Assembly (NCBI GenBank): GCA_947169815.1
Contig: CAMVRG010000004.1
Coordinates: 1 to 35,764, forward strand
Source of the DNA: an uncultured Clostridia bacterium
Lineage (GTDB): Bacteria; Bacillota; Clostridia; Oscillospirales; Acutalibacteraceae
Length of the DNA: 35,764 nucleotides
Direction of reading: 5' to 3'
A model generated the notes under the pieces. It saw only the letters and a list, made by a program, of their open reading frames with translations. It was not told where the DNA came from and did no database searches. Each line of letters begins with the position of its first letter. Position 1 is the stretch's first letter. Below are positions 21,626 to 29,522 of the stretch, in pieces. Position numbers and translations under genes: made by a program.

Positions 21626-22774
21626 GTGAAAATCTTTAACAAAAACAGAAAAAAGGACGAAACGGCGCCGGCCTCTTCGGCTGTTCAGACGGGCTCGCTG
21701 AGCTCTCATCCGTTTTCGGCTATCTCGGGCTATTCTCCTCTTGCGGGAAGAAACGCCGAGGCGTACAGAATGCTCAGAGAGGGCATACCGATTATCGACA
21801 GCGCAATTAATAAGATTGTAAGGCTTATGGGCGGCTTTGAATTCGTAACGGGAAACGAGGCGCTTGATAAGGAAATCAACGAATATTTCTCTCTTGTCAG
21901 CGTCGGCGGAAACCGTACGGGAATAAACGCCTTTATCGATACGTATGTTGACCAGCTTCTGACCTACGGAAGCGCCGTCGGAGAGATGATATACGACGAG
22001 GGCGACTTTATTGCGCTTTATAACGGAGAGCTTAAAACGCTTGAGGTTAAGAGGTGCGAAAACGGTCTTGATATTGAGTTTTACAATGTATCGGGCGGCT
22101 CTCCCGTGCTTATCAGAGAGCCCGAAAAGCTTCTTTTCAGCGTTTTAAATCCCGAGCCGTCCCGCCTTGAGGGGACAAGCCTTTTAAGAGGACTTCCGTT
22201 TTTCAGCGATATTCTTCTTAAAATCTTTAACACTATCGGCAATAACTGGGAAAGAGCGGGAAACCTCAGGTTCGCGGTAACCTATAATCCCCAGGGAGAG
22301 GGAAGCGGAGGCTTTGCAAAGGAAAGAGCAAATCAGATTGCCTCTGCGTGGCGCGACGCTATGAGCTCTAAGGACTGCATAAAGGATTTCGTTGCGGTAG
22401 GAGACGTTAAGGTAAGCGTCATAGGCGCGGACAATCAGATTCTCGACAGCGAAATTCCCGTAAGGCAGCTTCTTGAACAGATTATTGCAAAGACGGGGCT
22501 TATGCCCTATATGTTCGGGCTTAACTGGTCAACGAGCGAGCGTATGGCGAAGCAGCAGACGGATATTCTCACTACCGAGCTTGAGGCGTACAGGCGTATT
22601 ATTACCCCCGTTTTAAAGAAGATAGGCAATACCTATTTAATGCTCGGCGGAAGAGGCGAGAGCGTTGATATTAAATGGGACGAGATTACGCTTCAGGACG
22701 AGACTGAGCTCGCTCAGGCGAGAGTTTATAACGCCGAGGCTGACAGACTTATAAGGGAGGCTGAAAATGAATAA
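21626..22774 (+). CDS. Phage portal protein
   Basis: I choose GTG 21626, 6 bases after GGGAGA, over the TTG at 21602, giving 382 residues that begin 1 bp after the terminase stop. Typical portal stretches are AYRMLREGIPIIDSAINKIVRLMGGFEF, GSAVGEMIYD, EGTSLLRGLPFFSDILLKIFNTIGNNWERAG, and a C-terminal helical part with GLNWSTSERMAKQQTDILTTELEAYRRII. The dodecameric portal forms the DNA gate at one capsid vertex and the docking site for terminase and connectors. It overlaps the next gene by 8 bp. Confidence 0.92.
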   Translation: MKIFNKNRKKDETAPASSAVQTGSLSSHPFSAISGYSPLAGRNAEAYRMLREGIPIIDSAINKIVRLMGGFEFVTGNEALDKEINEYFSLVSVGGNRTGINAFIDTYVDQLLTYGSAVGEMIYDEGDFIALYNGELKTLEVKRCENGLDIEFYNVSGGSPVLIREPEKLLFSVLNPEPSRLEGTSLLRGLPFFSDILLKIFNTIGNNWERAGNLRFAVTYNPQGEGSGGFAKERANQIASAWRDAMSSKDCIKDFVAVGDVKVSVIGADNQILDSEIPVRQLLEQIIAKTGLMPYMFGLNWSTSERMAKQQTDILTTELEAYRRIITPVLKKIGNTYLMLGGRGESVDIKWDEITLQDETELAQARVYNAEADRLIREAENE

Positions 22775-23723
22775 GGGTAAAATTGAAAAAAACTTTACCG
22801 ACAGAAGCGATATTGAAAAAATCAATCTTTTTACGCGAAGGACCCTCAGCGAAGAGGAGGTCTATACCTTTACGATAAGACTCTGCGATAACGAGGTTGA
22901 CAGAGACTTTGAGCGCTTCTCGCTCGATACGCTTAATTCGCTTTGCGCTCTTTTTACGGGTAAGACGGGCATATTCGACCACTCTATGAAAAGCGGCGAC
23001 CAGAAGGCGAGAATCTACTGCGCCTGGGTTGAAAAGCAGGAGGGCGAAAAGACCGAATGCGGCGACGATTTATACTGTCTTAAGGCTAAGGCGTATATGC
23101 TGAGAAGCGAGGGTAACGCCGAGCTTATCGAGGAGATTGAAGCGGGAATTAAAAAGGAGGTTTCCGTTTCGTGTTCGGTTGAAAAGAGCATATGCTCAGT
23201 CTGCGGTAAGGATACAAGGCGCGAGCGCTGTTCCCATATCGCGGGAAACAGGTATAACGGAAAGCTCTGTTACAGAACGCTTGAAGGCGCTAAGGACGCG
23301 TATGAATTCAGCTTCGTCGCCGTACCTGCCCAGAGAGAGGCGGGAGTGACGAAGGCGTTTACTGACAAGGAGGATGTTAATTTGAACGAGGTAATTAATA
23401 CCGTAAAGGGCTGTGAGGGAGACCTTGCCCTATCAAAGAAGGAGGCTAAGGAGCTCTCCTCATATATTGAGGGACTTGAGGAAAACGCAAGGCTCTCAGA
23501 GGAGTATAAGGACGAGCTTAAAAAAGAGGTTGCCCGTCAGCTTATGAAAAGCCTGCCCGATATTGACAGAGAGATTGTTTCCTCTGTTACGGCGGTAATG
23601 ACCTTTAAGGAGCTCAAGGGCTTTAAGGATTATTTTTCAAAAAGCAGAAAGGCTCCTCAGCCGCAGATTATGAACGATAAAAAGGCGGCTGAAAAGAAAA
23701 ACTATTCACATTTCAGAATTTAG
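22767..23723 (+). CDS. Prohead protease fused to a scaffold-like domain
   Basis: The 318 residues begin with a head-maturation protease domain: YTFTIRLCDNEVDRDFERFS, then FDHSMKSGDQKARI with His72 as probable catalytic base, and KKEVSVSCSVEK with a Ser near 133-137 as nucleophile. A Cys cluster (143, 146, 155, 168, with His157) looks like a small zinc site inside the protease. From about residue 200 to the end the sequence is charged and coiled-coil-like, as in phage scaffolds that are cut away during capsid maturation. It lies between portal and cement/capsid, the usual order. Protease family is inferred from motif and position. Confidence 0.8.
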   Translation: MNKGKIEKNFTDRSDIEKINLFTRRTLSEEEVYTFTIRLCDNEVDRDFERFSLDTLNSLCALFTGKTGIFDHSMKSGDQKARIYCAWVEKQEGEKTECGDDLYCLKAKAYMLRSEGNAELIEEIEAGIKKEVSVSCSVEKSICSVCGKDTRRERCSHIAGNRYNGKLCYRTLEGAKDAYEFSFVAVPAQREAGVTKAFTDKEDVNLNEVINTVKGCEGDLALSKKEAKELSSYIEGLEENARLSEEYKDELKKEVARQLMKSLPDIDREIVSSVTAVMTFKELKGFKDYFSKSRKAPQPQIMNDKKAAEKKNYSHFRI

Positions 23724-23732
23724 GAGGAAAGT

Positions 23733-24083
23733 ATGGAGAGAATTTCATTTCAGGGATATAACAATAACTACGCTACCTTTAAAATCAGCGGAACCGTGAA
23801 AAACGGTTACGCCGTAAGCCTTGACGAAAACGGCTTATGCGTTAAAGGCTCAGAGGGAAATCCGATTTTAGGTTTCTGCGTCGGAGTCAGAGGAAGCTAC
23901 GCAACCGTTCAGCTTCAGGGATATTATGAGTGCGGATTCACGGGAGATGTTCCCGAGTACGGTATAAACAAGCTCGTTTATGACGGAAACAGCGGAGTAG
24001 CCGTAGCAGAGGATACAGAGGGAACCTGCGTTAAGGTCGTTAAAATCGACGAAGATAACAGTACGGTCGGATTTATTTTTTAA
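23733..24083 (+). CDS. Probable capsid decoration (cement) protein
   Basis: The 116-residue beta-rich protein lies 13 bp before the major capsid gene, the position of lambda gpD-like and DUF2190-like decoration proteins. The pattern VKNGYAVSLDENGLCVKGSEGNPILGFCVGVRGSYATVQLQGYYECGFTG, alternating strands with a valine-rich end, fits these small trimeric cement proteins that clamp the mature capsid. AGGAGG precedes the ATG. No direct family hit can be confirmed by eye; confidence in the role comes mainly from context. Confidence 0.65.
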   Translation: MERISFQGYNNNYATFKISGTVKNGYAVSLDENGLCVKGSEGNPILGFCVGVRGSYATVQLQGYYECGFTGDVPEYGINKLVYDGNSGVAVAEDTEGTCVKVVKIDEDNSTVGFIF

Positions 24084-24096
24084 GGAGGAAGGATAA

Positions 24097-25089
24097 ATGG
24101 CATTTGATAACATTAAGCTCGAAAAGGGGCTTTACACTACGAGCAAGGGCTTTACAAAAACGCTTGAGGAGCTTGACCCGAGCGAAAACTACGTAGGCAC
24201 CGAGCTTGAGGGACTTGACGCATATCAGCGTCAGCTCAAAAGATTTAATATCAAGGTTACGGGAAACGATTCCGACACGGTTGAAAAGTTTTTCGCTACC
24301 TCAACGTCATCGGTTCTCTTCCCGGAATATGTATCGCGCGCGGTACGTACGGGCATTGAACAGAGCGACGCGCTTTCCAAGCTTATTGCAACAACTACCA
24401 ATATCGATTCGCTTGATTACAGAGCGATTGAGGTAACCTCAAATCAGGACGATATCGGTCTTGCCAACGTAGGCGAGGGAGCGTTTATTCCCGAGGCGGT
24501 AATAAAGACTAAGACAAGTCTTACTAAACTTACAAAGCGCGGAAGAATGCTTGTTGCGTCTTATGAGGCAATCAAGTTTCAGAGACTTGACCTCTTTACG
24601 ATTATGCTTTCGCAGATAGGCGCGTCAATCGCACGCGACCAGCTTATTGACGCTTGTAATGTTCTTAATTCCTGCGGCGCGGCTACGGTAGCTAAGGACG
24701 ACCCGAGCGACCTTACATACGAGGATATCGTTACGCTCTGGAACGCGTTTTCGCCCTACAATATGAATACACTTATCTGTTCGGGCGACGTTCTTAAAAA
24801 GCTTCTTACAATGAGTGAATTCAGAGATTCAAACGCGGGACTTAACTTCCACGCTACGGGCTCGCTTATTACTCCGCTCGGCGCAGAGCTTGTAAGAGTA
24901 GACGGAGCGGATAACGGCGACAAGATGATAGGTCTTGACAGAGGCTACGCGCTTGAAAAGGTTCAGGCGGGAGAGGTTTTAACCGACTTTGACAAGCTTA
25001 TCGACAGACAGCTTGAAAGAGCTGCCGTTACGGAGATTTCGGGCTTCTCGCCTATCTTTAACAGCGCCGTAAAATATATGGAAGGCTAA
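24097..25089 (+). CDS. Major capsid protein (HK97 fold)
   Basis: The 330 residues show a phage major capsid layout: a charged N-arm (about 1-65), then VEKFFATSTSSVLFPEYVSRAVRTGIEQSD, the strand pair YRAIEVTSNQDDIGLANVGEG, the long spine helix KRGRMLVASYEAIKFQRLDLFTIMLSQIGASIARDQLIDA, the A-domain with TLICSGDVLKKLL, and the end GYALEKVQAGEVLTDFDKLIDRQLERAAVTEISGF. It has the strongest ribosome site of the cluster (TAAGGAGGAAGG), as expected for the most abundant product. Confidence 0.92.
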   Translation: MAFDNIKLEKGLYTTSKGFTKTLEELDPSENYVGTELEGLDAYQRQLKRFNIKVTGNDSDTVEKFFATSTSSVLFPEYVSRAVRTGIEQSDALSKLIATTTNIDSLDYRAIEVTSNQDDIGLANVGEGAFIPEAVIKTKTSLTKLTKRGRMLVASYEAIKFQRLDLFTIMLSQIGASIARDQLIDACNVLNSCGAATVAKDDPSDLTYEDIVTLWNAFSPYNMNTLICSGDVLKKLLTMSEFRDSNAGLNFHATGSLITPLGAELVRVDGADNGDKMIGLDRGYALEKVQAGEVLTDFDKLIDRQLERAAVTEISGFSPIFNSAVKYMEG

Positions 25090-25092
25090 GAT

Positions 25093-25452
25093 ATGATAAG
25101 CTACGAGGAGGTCAAGGCGTGTTTACTCTCAATCACGCACACCGACAGCGAAACGCTTGAAAGCAAAAGAACGCTTATTGAAAACGCTATCAGCTTTGTT
25201 GAAAAGCTTACAAGGGGATATACCGGGGACGACAGGGACAGAGTAATTCTTCTTGCTGCGGCAAGGGCCAATTACTACATAACGCTTCTCGATTCCGATG
25301 AAAACGGAATAACCTCCTTCAAGGCGGGCGACGTGAGCTTTACAAAAGGTAAGGGAAGCGCCGCCGAAAGCGCAAAGGCGTTTTACGAAAGCGCTCTCGC
25401 GGAGAGCGCAGACTTAGTAAAAAGCACGGATTTTGTTTTTAAAGCGGTTTAA
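25093..25452 (+). CDS. Head-tail connector (gp6-like adaptor)
   Basis: The 119 residues are helical: MISYEEVKACLLSITHTDSETLESKRTLIENAISFVEKLTRG, DRVILLAAARANYYITLL, FKAGDVSFTKG, then a terminal helix AKAFYESALAE. This is the size and pattern of gp6/gp15-type adaptors that bind below the portal. It starts 3 bp after the capsid stop. A strong hairpin (25461-25484) follows it. Confidence 0.75.
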   Translation: MISYEEVKACLLSITHTDSETLESKRTLIENAISFVEKLTRGYTGDDRDRVILLAAARANYYITLLDSDENGITSFKAGDVSFTKGKGSAAESAKAFYESALAESADLVKSTDFVFKAV

Positions 25453-25460
25453 TTATTTTT

Positions 25461-25484
25461 CTCCCTCTGCTGCGGCAGAGGGAG
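25461..25484. other. GC-rich hairpin inside the structural operon
   Basis: CTCCCTCTGC pairs perfectly with GCAGAGGGAG around TGCG. No T-run follows; the next gene's AGGAGGG starts 6 bases later. It lies in the only sizeable gap (47 bp) of the structural genes. It might be an RNA-processing or stabilising site, or a small dispersed palindromic repeat. Confidence 0.7.
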
Positions 25485-25499
25485 AGTCAGGAGGGTTCA

Positions 25500-25868
25500 G
25501 TGAATTATTCAAACATAATTAAGGCTCAGCTCAGAATTGCGGGGAAGCCCTTCACGGTAACCGACGGGGAGGAAAACCAGAGCGGCTGGGCGGTTATCGA
25601 ACAGACGTGGAGAAAAAACAAATCGCGTTTTGAGGAAAACTCAAGCAAAATCGGAAGATATTACAGGGATTACTATAACTATATAGGTCCCTTTGATATT
25701 GATATTAAGGCGCTTAGCGAAAACGCGGTTGTAACCGTTGCCGACGAGAAATTCTATTTCGTTCAGAAGGAGAGAGTTTCAACGGGCGGTTATACGCAGT
25801 ATTACAGAGGAATTCTTAAAAGAGCTGAGGAGGGCGATATAAATGTATTTGAACCTGATAACGGATAA
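25500..25868 (+). CDS. Head-closure-like phage protein
   Basis: The 122 residues start with GTG 7 bases after AGGAGGG. The protein has a mixed alpha/beta pattern: NIIKAQLRIAGKPFTVTDG, RKNKSRFEENSSKIGRYYRDYYNYIGP, then strands ALSENAVVTVADEKFYFVQKERV and QYYRGILKRAEE. In this phage order the second gene after the capsid usually encodes a head-closure or stopper protein. Function is assigned from position only. It overlaps the next gene by 26 bp. Confidence 0.6.
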   Translation: MNYSNIIKAQLRIAGKPFTVTDGEENQSGWAVIEQTWRKNKSRFEENSSKIGRYYRDYYNYIGPFDIDIKALSENAVVTVADEKFYFVQKERVSTGGYTQYYRGILKRAEEGDINVFEPDNG

Positions 25869-26259
25869 GGTTTACAGAACTTTAAAGGAGTACGGCGCGC
25901 TCTCAGAGTGTGCAATAATAAAGGCGTTTCCGTATGCAAAGAAGCCGACAAGACTTACCCGTACGGTGATTACCGTTTCTCCCGGGGGCGCGCTTCTTAA
26001 TAATACTGCGCTCGGGGAGGAGTGCGCGTTCGGTGAGTTTTCGGTAAATATTAATATATTTACTCCTCAGGAGCAGGGCAGCCCCGCGGATAACGGAACG
26101 CTCGATACTGTAACTCAGGCGCTTCTTCCCCTTGAGCCGATAAGAATAAAAACGGGAGGCTTTGACGGGAACGACATGCTCGGCGCGTTTGAGGCGCAGT
26201 GTACGGCGGTTTTCAGCGATATATTAAGTACGGAGGACAACAGTAATGAAGGAAACTGA
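25843..26259 (+). CDS. Tail terminator/completion-like phage protein
   Basis: The 138 residues show an alpha/beta pattern like small tail-terminator proteins: helix NLITDKVYRTLKEYGA, strands TVITVSPGGALLNNTALGEECAFGEFSVNINIFTPQEQG, a helix with NGTLDTVTQALLPL, and the last strand AQCTAVFSDI. In a normal contractile phage this gene closes the tail tube and is followed by sheath and tube genes. Here they are missing. It overlaps the previous gene by 26 bp and the following 38-codon gene by 14 bp. Confidence 0.6.
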   Translation: MYLNLITDKVYRTLKEYGALSECAIIKAFPYAKKPTRLTRTVITVSPGGALLNNTALGEECAFGEFSVNINIFTPQEQGSPADNGTLDTVTQALLPLEPIRIKTGGFDGNDMLGAFEAQCTAVFSDILSTEDNSNEGN

Positions 26260-26362
26260 CAACAGCGAAAGAGAGCTTACCTCTGAGGAGGTCAGAGAGC
26301 TCAGCGACAGAATTTTTCTCGATTCAAGGCGGTATGATTACAGCGGAGGTGATTCTCAGTGA
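26246..26362 (+). CDS. Small 38-residue protein in place of the tail sheath/tube/tape-measure genes
   Basis: An ATG frame overlapping the previous gene by 14 bp encodes 38 residues with the core ELTSEEVRELSDRIFLDSRRYDYSG and ends in CAGTGA, where the next gene starts with GTG (4-bp overlap). CGGAGG lies about 8 bases before the ATG. The coupling on both sides suggests real translation. The sequence predicts one amphipathic helix and an aromatic tail. I recognise no family. It sits exactly where sheath, tube, chaperones and tape measure would be expected, so it may be a joining peptide, or the residue of a deletion. Confidence 0.65.
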   Translation: MKETDNSERELTSEEVRELSDRIFLDSRRYDYSGGDSQ

Positions 26363-26874
26363 AATGTATAAAAATGAGCTACAAGGGGTTTGAATTTCCC
26401 GTAAACGTTAAGAGCATAAATGCAAGCTTTTCAAAGAATATTAGCACGCTCCCGATACCTAAAAGAAGTGCCCGGGCGCAGGAAATCTGTTTTAACCCGA
26501 CGGTAATAAGCGGGAGCGGGTATTTCGCGGGGGAAAACGCAAACGAGAGGGCGCATATGCTTATGACTGCTTTTCAGAGCAGGGGAGCGGCGTATCTTTT
26601 CTCGCCTCTGTTTTCACCGATGAAAGTGTTCTTCAGCGATTTAAAGCTTTCGGCGGATTCGGCGGAAAACAGAATTGAATACTCATTTACCTTCGTTGAG
26701 GAGGTAAACTCAAAACGCAGGCGCTACGATTTCGGCTACACCTTCGCGCTTCCCGATGAGAACCTTTACGATATCGCAAACCGATGCGGAGTTAAGATTG
26801 AGGAGATTGTCGGGGCGAATGAGTGCAGGGATTTATTCTCGGTAAACGAGGGGGATAAAATATGGCTGAACTGA
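26359..26874 (+). CDS. LysM-type baseplate adaptor (XkdP/gp53-like)
   Basis: The 171 residues start at a GTG within the stop of the 38-codon gene. The N-terminal part (about 1-115) resembles the baseplate/circularisation-type domain, ending in SADSAENRIEYSFTFVEEV. A LysM domain follows (about 122-171: YTFALPDENLYDIANRCGVKIEEIVGANECRDLFSVNEGDKIWL). PBSX XkdP-like proteins combine the same parts; they link the tail tube and baseplate and in other phages bind near the hub. There is no tube gene for it to bind. It overlaps the hub gene by 13 bp. Confidence 0.78.
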   Translation: MKCIKMSYKGFEFPVNVKSINASFSKNISTLPIPKRSARAQEICFNPTVISGSGYFAGENANERAHMLMTAFQSRGAAYLFSPLFSPMKVFFSDLKLSADSAENRIEYSFTFVEEVNSKRRRYDFGYTFALPDENLYDIANRCGVKIEEIVGANECRDLFSVNEGDKIWLN

Positions 26875-27806
26875 GTTTCAGGCTTTATTCCGAAACGGGG
26901 GAAGCCATTTCTCCCGAAAGGATAATCTCATACGAGCTTTCCTCCTCGGTATCGGCGCCCTGCGACGGGCTGAGACTGAGCTGGCTTTCGGATTCTTCGC
27001 CTTTTGAATTATCAAGAGCGGAAGCATATATAGACGGCGGGCTGATATTCAGCGGCTATTGCGACACTCAGCGCGAGGAAAACGCTCCCGATGGCGTAAA
27101 ATGCTTTATCTACGCGCGCTCCTCCGCCTGTATTTTAACGGATAACGAGGCTCAGCCCTGCACCTATGACGCGCCGACGGCAAGGTCGCTATTTAAAATC
27201 AACGCCGAAAAATACGGCTTTGAGTTTTTAATGAAGGATGTGTCGTGCGAGGGTAAATATACCGTAAGAAAGGGCTGTTCGTGCTACTCGGCTATTAACC
27301 GTCTTGTCTCTTACGTATGCGGTAAAAATATAACCGTTACTCCCGACGGAAGACTGACCGTTTCGGGCTCAGACGAAGTATGTGAAATAGATAAGGACAA
27401 GGTTATAACGCTTAAAAAAACGGTTAACAGAGGCGCGCCGCTTTCCGAAATTGATTACAAGACCTCGTCGGATTCCTCATATATGCGCCATATCAAAAGC
27501 AGGTATTTTGAGCGCAGGGGAATTATAAGAACGAAAAAGGTCAATTTGTCCTCGCTTTTTGACTGGGAGAGAGGAATCGAGCTTAAAAAAATGCTGAGAG
27601 ACGCGGCGTCGGAATATGAAAAACTCGAGCTTACGCTGACGGGCGCTCTGGAGATTAAGATGTATGACGAAGTTGATTATTCGGAATATGAAACAAACGG
27701 ATACTATACCGCCTCGATTCTCCGTATTCTTGATAAAAACGGCGAGAGAACGGTAATAACGCTCCTGAAAGAACACGATTTGGAGGAGATTATGTATGTG
27801 GATTAG
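26862..27806 (+). CDS. Baseplate hub protein (gpD/gp27-like, XkdQ type)
   Basis: The 314 residues fit a phage late-control gpD/XkdQ hub: strands with ISYELSSSVSAPCDGLRLSWL, AYIDGGLIFSGYCDTQRE, a middle domain FKINAEKYGFEFLMKDVSCEGKYTVRKGCSCYSAINRLV, and a C-terminal half with IELKKMLRDAASEYEKLELTLTGALEIKMYDEVDY. Trimeric hubs form the centre of the baseplate and carry the spike, encoded next. It overlaps the spike gene by 11 bp. Full length. Confidence 0.8.
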   Translation: MAELSFRLYSETGEAISPERIISYELSSSVSAPCDGLRLSWLSDSSPFELSRAEAYIDGGLIFSGYCDTQREENAPDGVKCFIYARSSACILTDNEAQPCTYDAPTARSLFKINAEKYGFEFLMKDVSCEGKYTVRKGCSCYSAINRLVSYVCGKNITVTPDGRLTVSGSDEVCEIDKDKVITLKKTVNRGAPLSEIDYKTSSDSSYMRHIKSRYFERRGIIRTKKVNLSSLFDWERGIELKKMLRDAASEYEKLELTLTGALEIKMYDEVDYSEYETNGYYTASILRILDKNGERTVITLLKEHDLEEIMYVD

Positions 27807-28155
27807 CAGAATGCTTGCGAAAAACCACGAAAGCGAAAAGGCGCAGAGCGGATACATAAGTATGAGCAACGGCGGAGAGCTTGAGGCGGGCTCAACCGTT
27901 AACGCAAGGGGAATAAAAGCGTATTCTCCCTACGGATATTCGGCTGCGGTTCCCGTCGGCGAGGAGGTAATTCTCGTTCCCTCGGCGGAGGGACAGGCTA
28001 TTCTCGGGACGAGAGAAGGCGGCGCCTCGCTCCCCCAGGGAGAGGTCGAAATCTCTTCAAAGGGAGGAGCGAAAATTCTTCTTAAAAATGACGGAACGGT
28101 CATTATCAACGGACATTATGTAATTAACAAAGAGGGTGAGGTATCAGTTGTATAA
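27796..28155 (+). CDS. Baseplate spike protein (gpV/gp5 OB-fold)
   Basis: The 119 residues contain an OB-fold core (ARGIKAYSPYGYSAAVPVGEEVILVPSAEGQAILGTREGG) and the repetitive beta-strand end typical of spikes (VEISSKGGAKILLKNDGTVIINGHYVINKEGEVSVV). It would form the membrane-piercing trimer on the hub. It is shorter than gpV of P2 (about 211) and lacks a lysozyme domain. The ATG is preceded by TGGAGGAG. The first residues overlap the hub gene. Confidence 0.85.
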   Translation: MWISRMLAKNHESEKAQSGYISMSNGGELEAGSTVNARGIKAYSPYGYSAAVPVGEEVILVPSAEGQAILGTREGGASLPQGEVEISSKGGAKILLKNDGTVIINGHYVINKEGEVSVV

Positions 28156-28477
28156 GCTAATTGACGGCGAGTATGTAAAGGACGGCGGGGAGCTCTTAAC
28201 GGTTGAATATATTGAAGCGCTTTTACAGAATATTTCCCTCATACTACATGCCGAAAGGGGAAAATTTTACCCCGACAAAGATTTCGGAAGCCGTATAAGG
28301 GAGATAAAAAGAGAGCCGTTTGAGGAATATGCGGCGGCATATATAAGACAGGCGCTTTACGGTCTTGACGGAGTATTCGTAAAGAGCGTGAAGAAAAACG
28401 GAAATGAAATAACTGTAAGTCTTACTATCAACAATGAGGACAGAGAGGTGGTTTTACCATTTGAAAATGACATATGA
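28136..28477 (+). CDS. Baseplate wedge protein, gp25/gpW type
   Basis: The 113-residue version starts at GTG 28136; a TTG at 28148, with GAGG 6 bases before it, would give 109 residues and is about as likely. The core ALLQNISLILHAERGKFYPDKDFGSRIREIKREPFEEYAAAYIRQAL resembles the gp25-like wedge family, and strands VKSVKKNGNEITVSLTIN follow. In contractile systems gp25 starts sheath assembly from the baseplate, which makes the missing sheath gene more striking. It overlaps its neighbours on both sides. Confidence 0.8.
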   Translation: MRYQLYKLIDGEYVKDGGELLTVEYIEALLQNISLILHAERGKFYPDKDFGSRIREIKREPFEEYAAAYIRQALYGLDGVFVKSVKKNGNEITVSLTINNEDREVVLPFENDI

Positions 28478-29522
28478 TACTATACTCGGCGAAATGAAAA
28501 ACGCGTTTTTTGAAAAATGCGGAGAAAATGTTGAAAAATACAGCGAGCTGAGCGCTCGCTTTGAGGCGGTCGCAAGCGAAATGTACTCTCTTTTCTGCGG
28601 CTGTGAATTCGTATTAAAGCAGGCGTTTCCCCAGACGGCGAGCGGCTCATATCTCGACTTTCATGCAAGGCTCAGGGGCGCCGAAAGGAAGGCGGCTTCA
28701 AAAGCGAGAGTAATGCTTACTTTCAGCCTTGGCGAGCTCAGCGAAACGGATACCGTAATAGACGGCGGCTGTATCTGCGCCTCGAAAAACAATCCGTTCA
28801 TCCAGTTCGTTACGCTTGAAAGCGCGGTAATTCCCGCGGGAGAACTCAGCGTAACAACCGAAGCCGAGGCGGCGGAATGCGGCGGCTCATATAATGTTAA
28901 GGCGGGCGAGGTCACGGTAATAGTTAACCCTCCGCTTACGGTCGCCGCAGTAACTAACGCCGCTCCCCACGCTTTCGGCTTTGAAGCGGAGAGCGACTCA
29001 AGGCTGAGAAAACGAATTCTTTCGGCTTACAGTATTCCGAGCACGGGCTTTTCGGCGGACTCGCTGAGAGAGTCGGTTCTCGCTATTGACGGGGTGCTTG
29101 ACTGCAGTGTGTCTGAGAGAAACAATACCGCAGTAGTCTCTCTTAAGACTGCCGACGGAGAAATAAGCGAGGCGCTCAGGGAGGAAATCGGCGACAAACT
29201 GTACATAGCCGATATTTTCGGATTTAACAAGGAAATCAACTTAGCCCGAAAGCGCGACTGCGCGCTCAGAATAAGCGTTAAATGCAGCGTCAGCGAGTTT
29301 GAAAGAATCGAAGAAGAAGTGAAGGATAAGGTTAAGGAAATTACAGAGTCGCTTCTTATAGGCGAAAGTCTCGTTCTCTCTTCTCTTTCATATGCGGTAT
29401 TTACCGTAGACGGAGTTGAATTCTGTGAGGTTACAAGCGCTGACGCCGTTGACGGAATAGTCGTATGCTCTTCTGACGAATTTCTCACTTTTGACAGTAT
29501 TGAGGTAAGCTGTTATGAATAA
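28461..29522 (+). CDS. Baseplate J family wedge protein (gp47/XkdT type)
   Basis: I choose TTG 28461 (MKMTYDTI...; 353 residues), about 10 bases after GAGGTGG; ATG 28467 is possible, while the longer frame from 28434 starts before that site. The protein has the baseplate-J pattern: an N-terminal helix region, FPQTASGSYLDFHARLRGAERKAASKARVMLTFS, the beta-rich AAECGGSYNVKAGEVTVIVNP, then ESDSRLRKRILSAYSIPSTGFSADSLRESVLAIDGVLDCSVSE, and the C-terminal strand pairs. It forms the baseplate wedge arms with tail protein I, encoded next. It overlaps the next gene by 8 bp. Confidence 0.88.
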   Translation: MKMTYDTILGEMKNAFFEKCGENVEKYSELSARFEAVASEMYSLFCGCEFVLKQAFPQTASGSYLDFHARLRGAERKAASKARVMLTFSLGELSETDTVIDGGCICASKNNPFIQFVTLESAVIPAGELSVTTEAEAAECGGSYNVKAGEVTVIVNPPLTVAAVTNAAPHAFGFEAESDSRLRKRILSAYSIPSTGFSADSLRESVLAIDGVLDCSVSERNNTAVVSLKTADGEISEALREEIGDKLYIADIFGFNKEINLARKRDCALRISVKCSVSEFERIEEEVKDKVKEITESLLIGESLVLSSLSYAVFTVDGVEFCEVTSADAVDGIVVCSSDEFLTFDSIEVSCYE

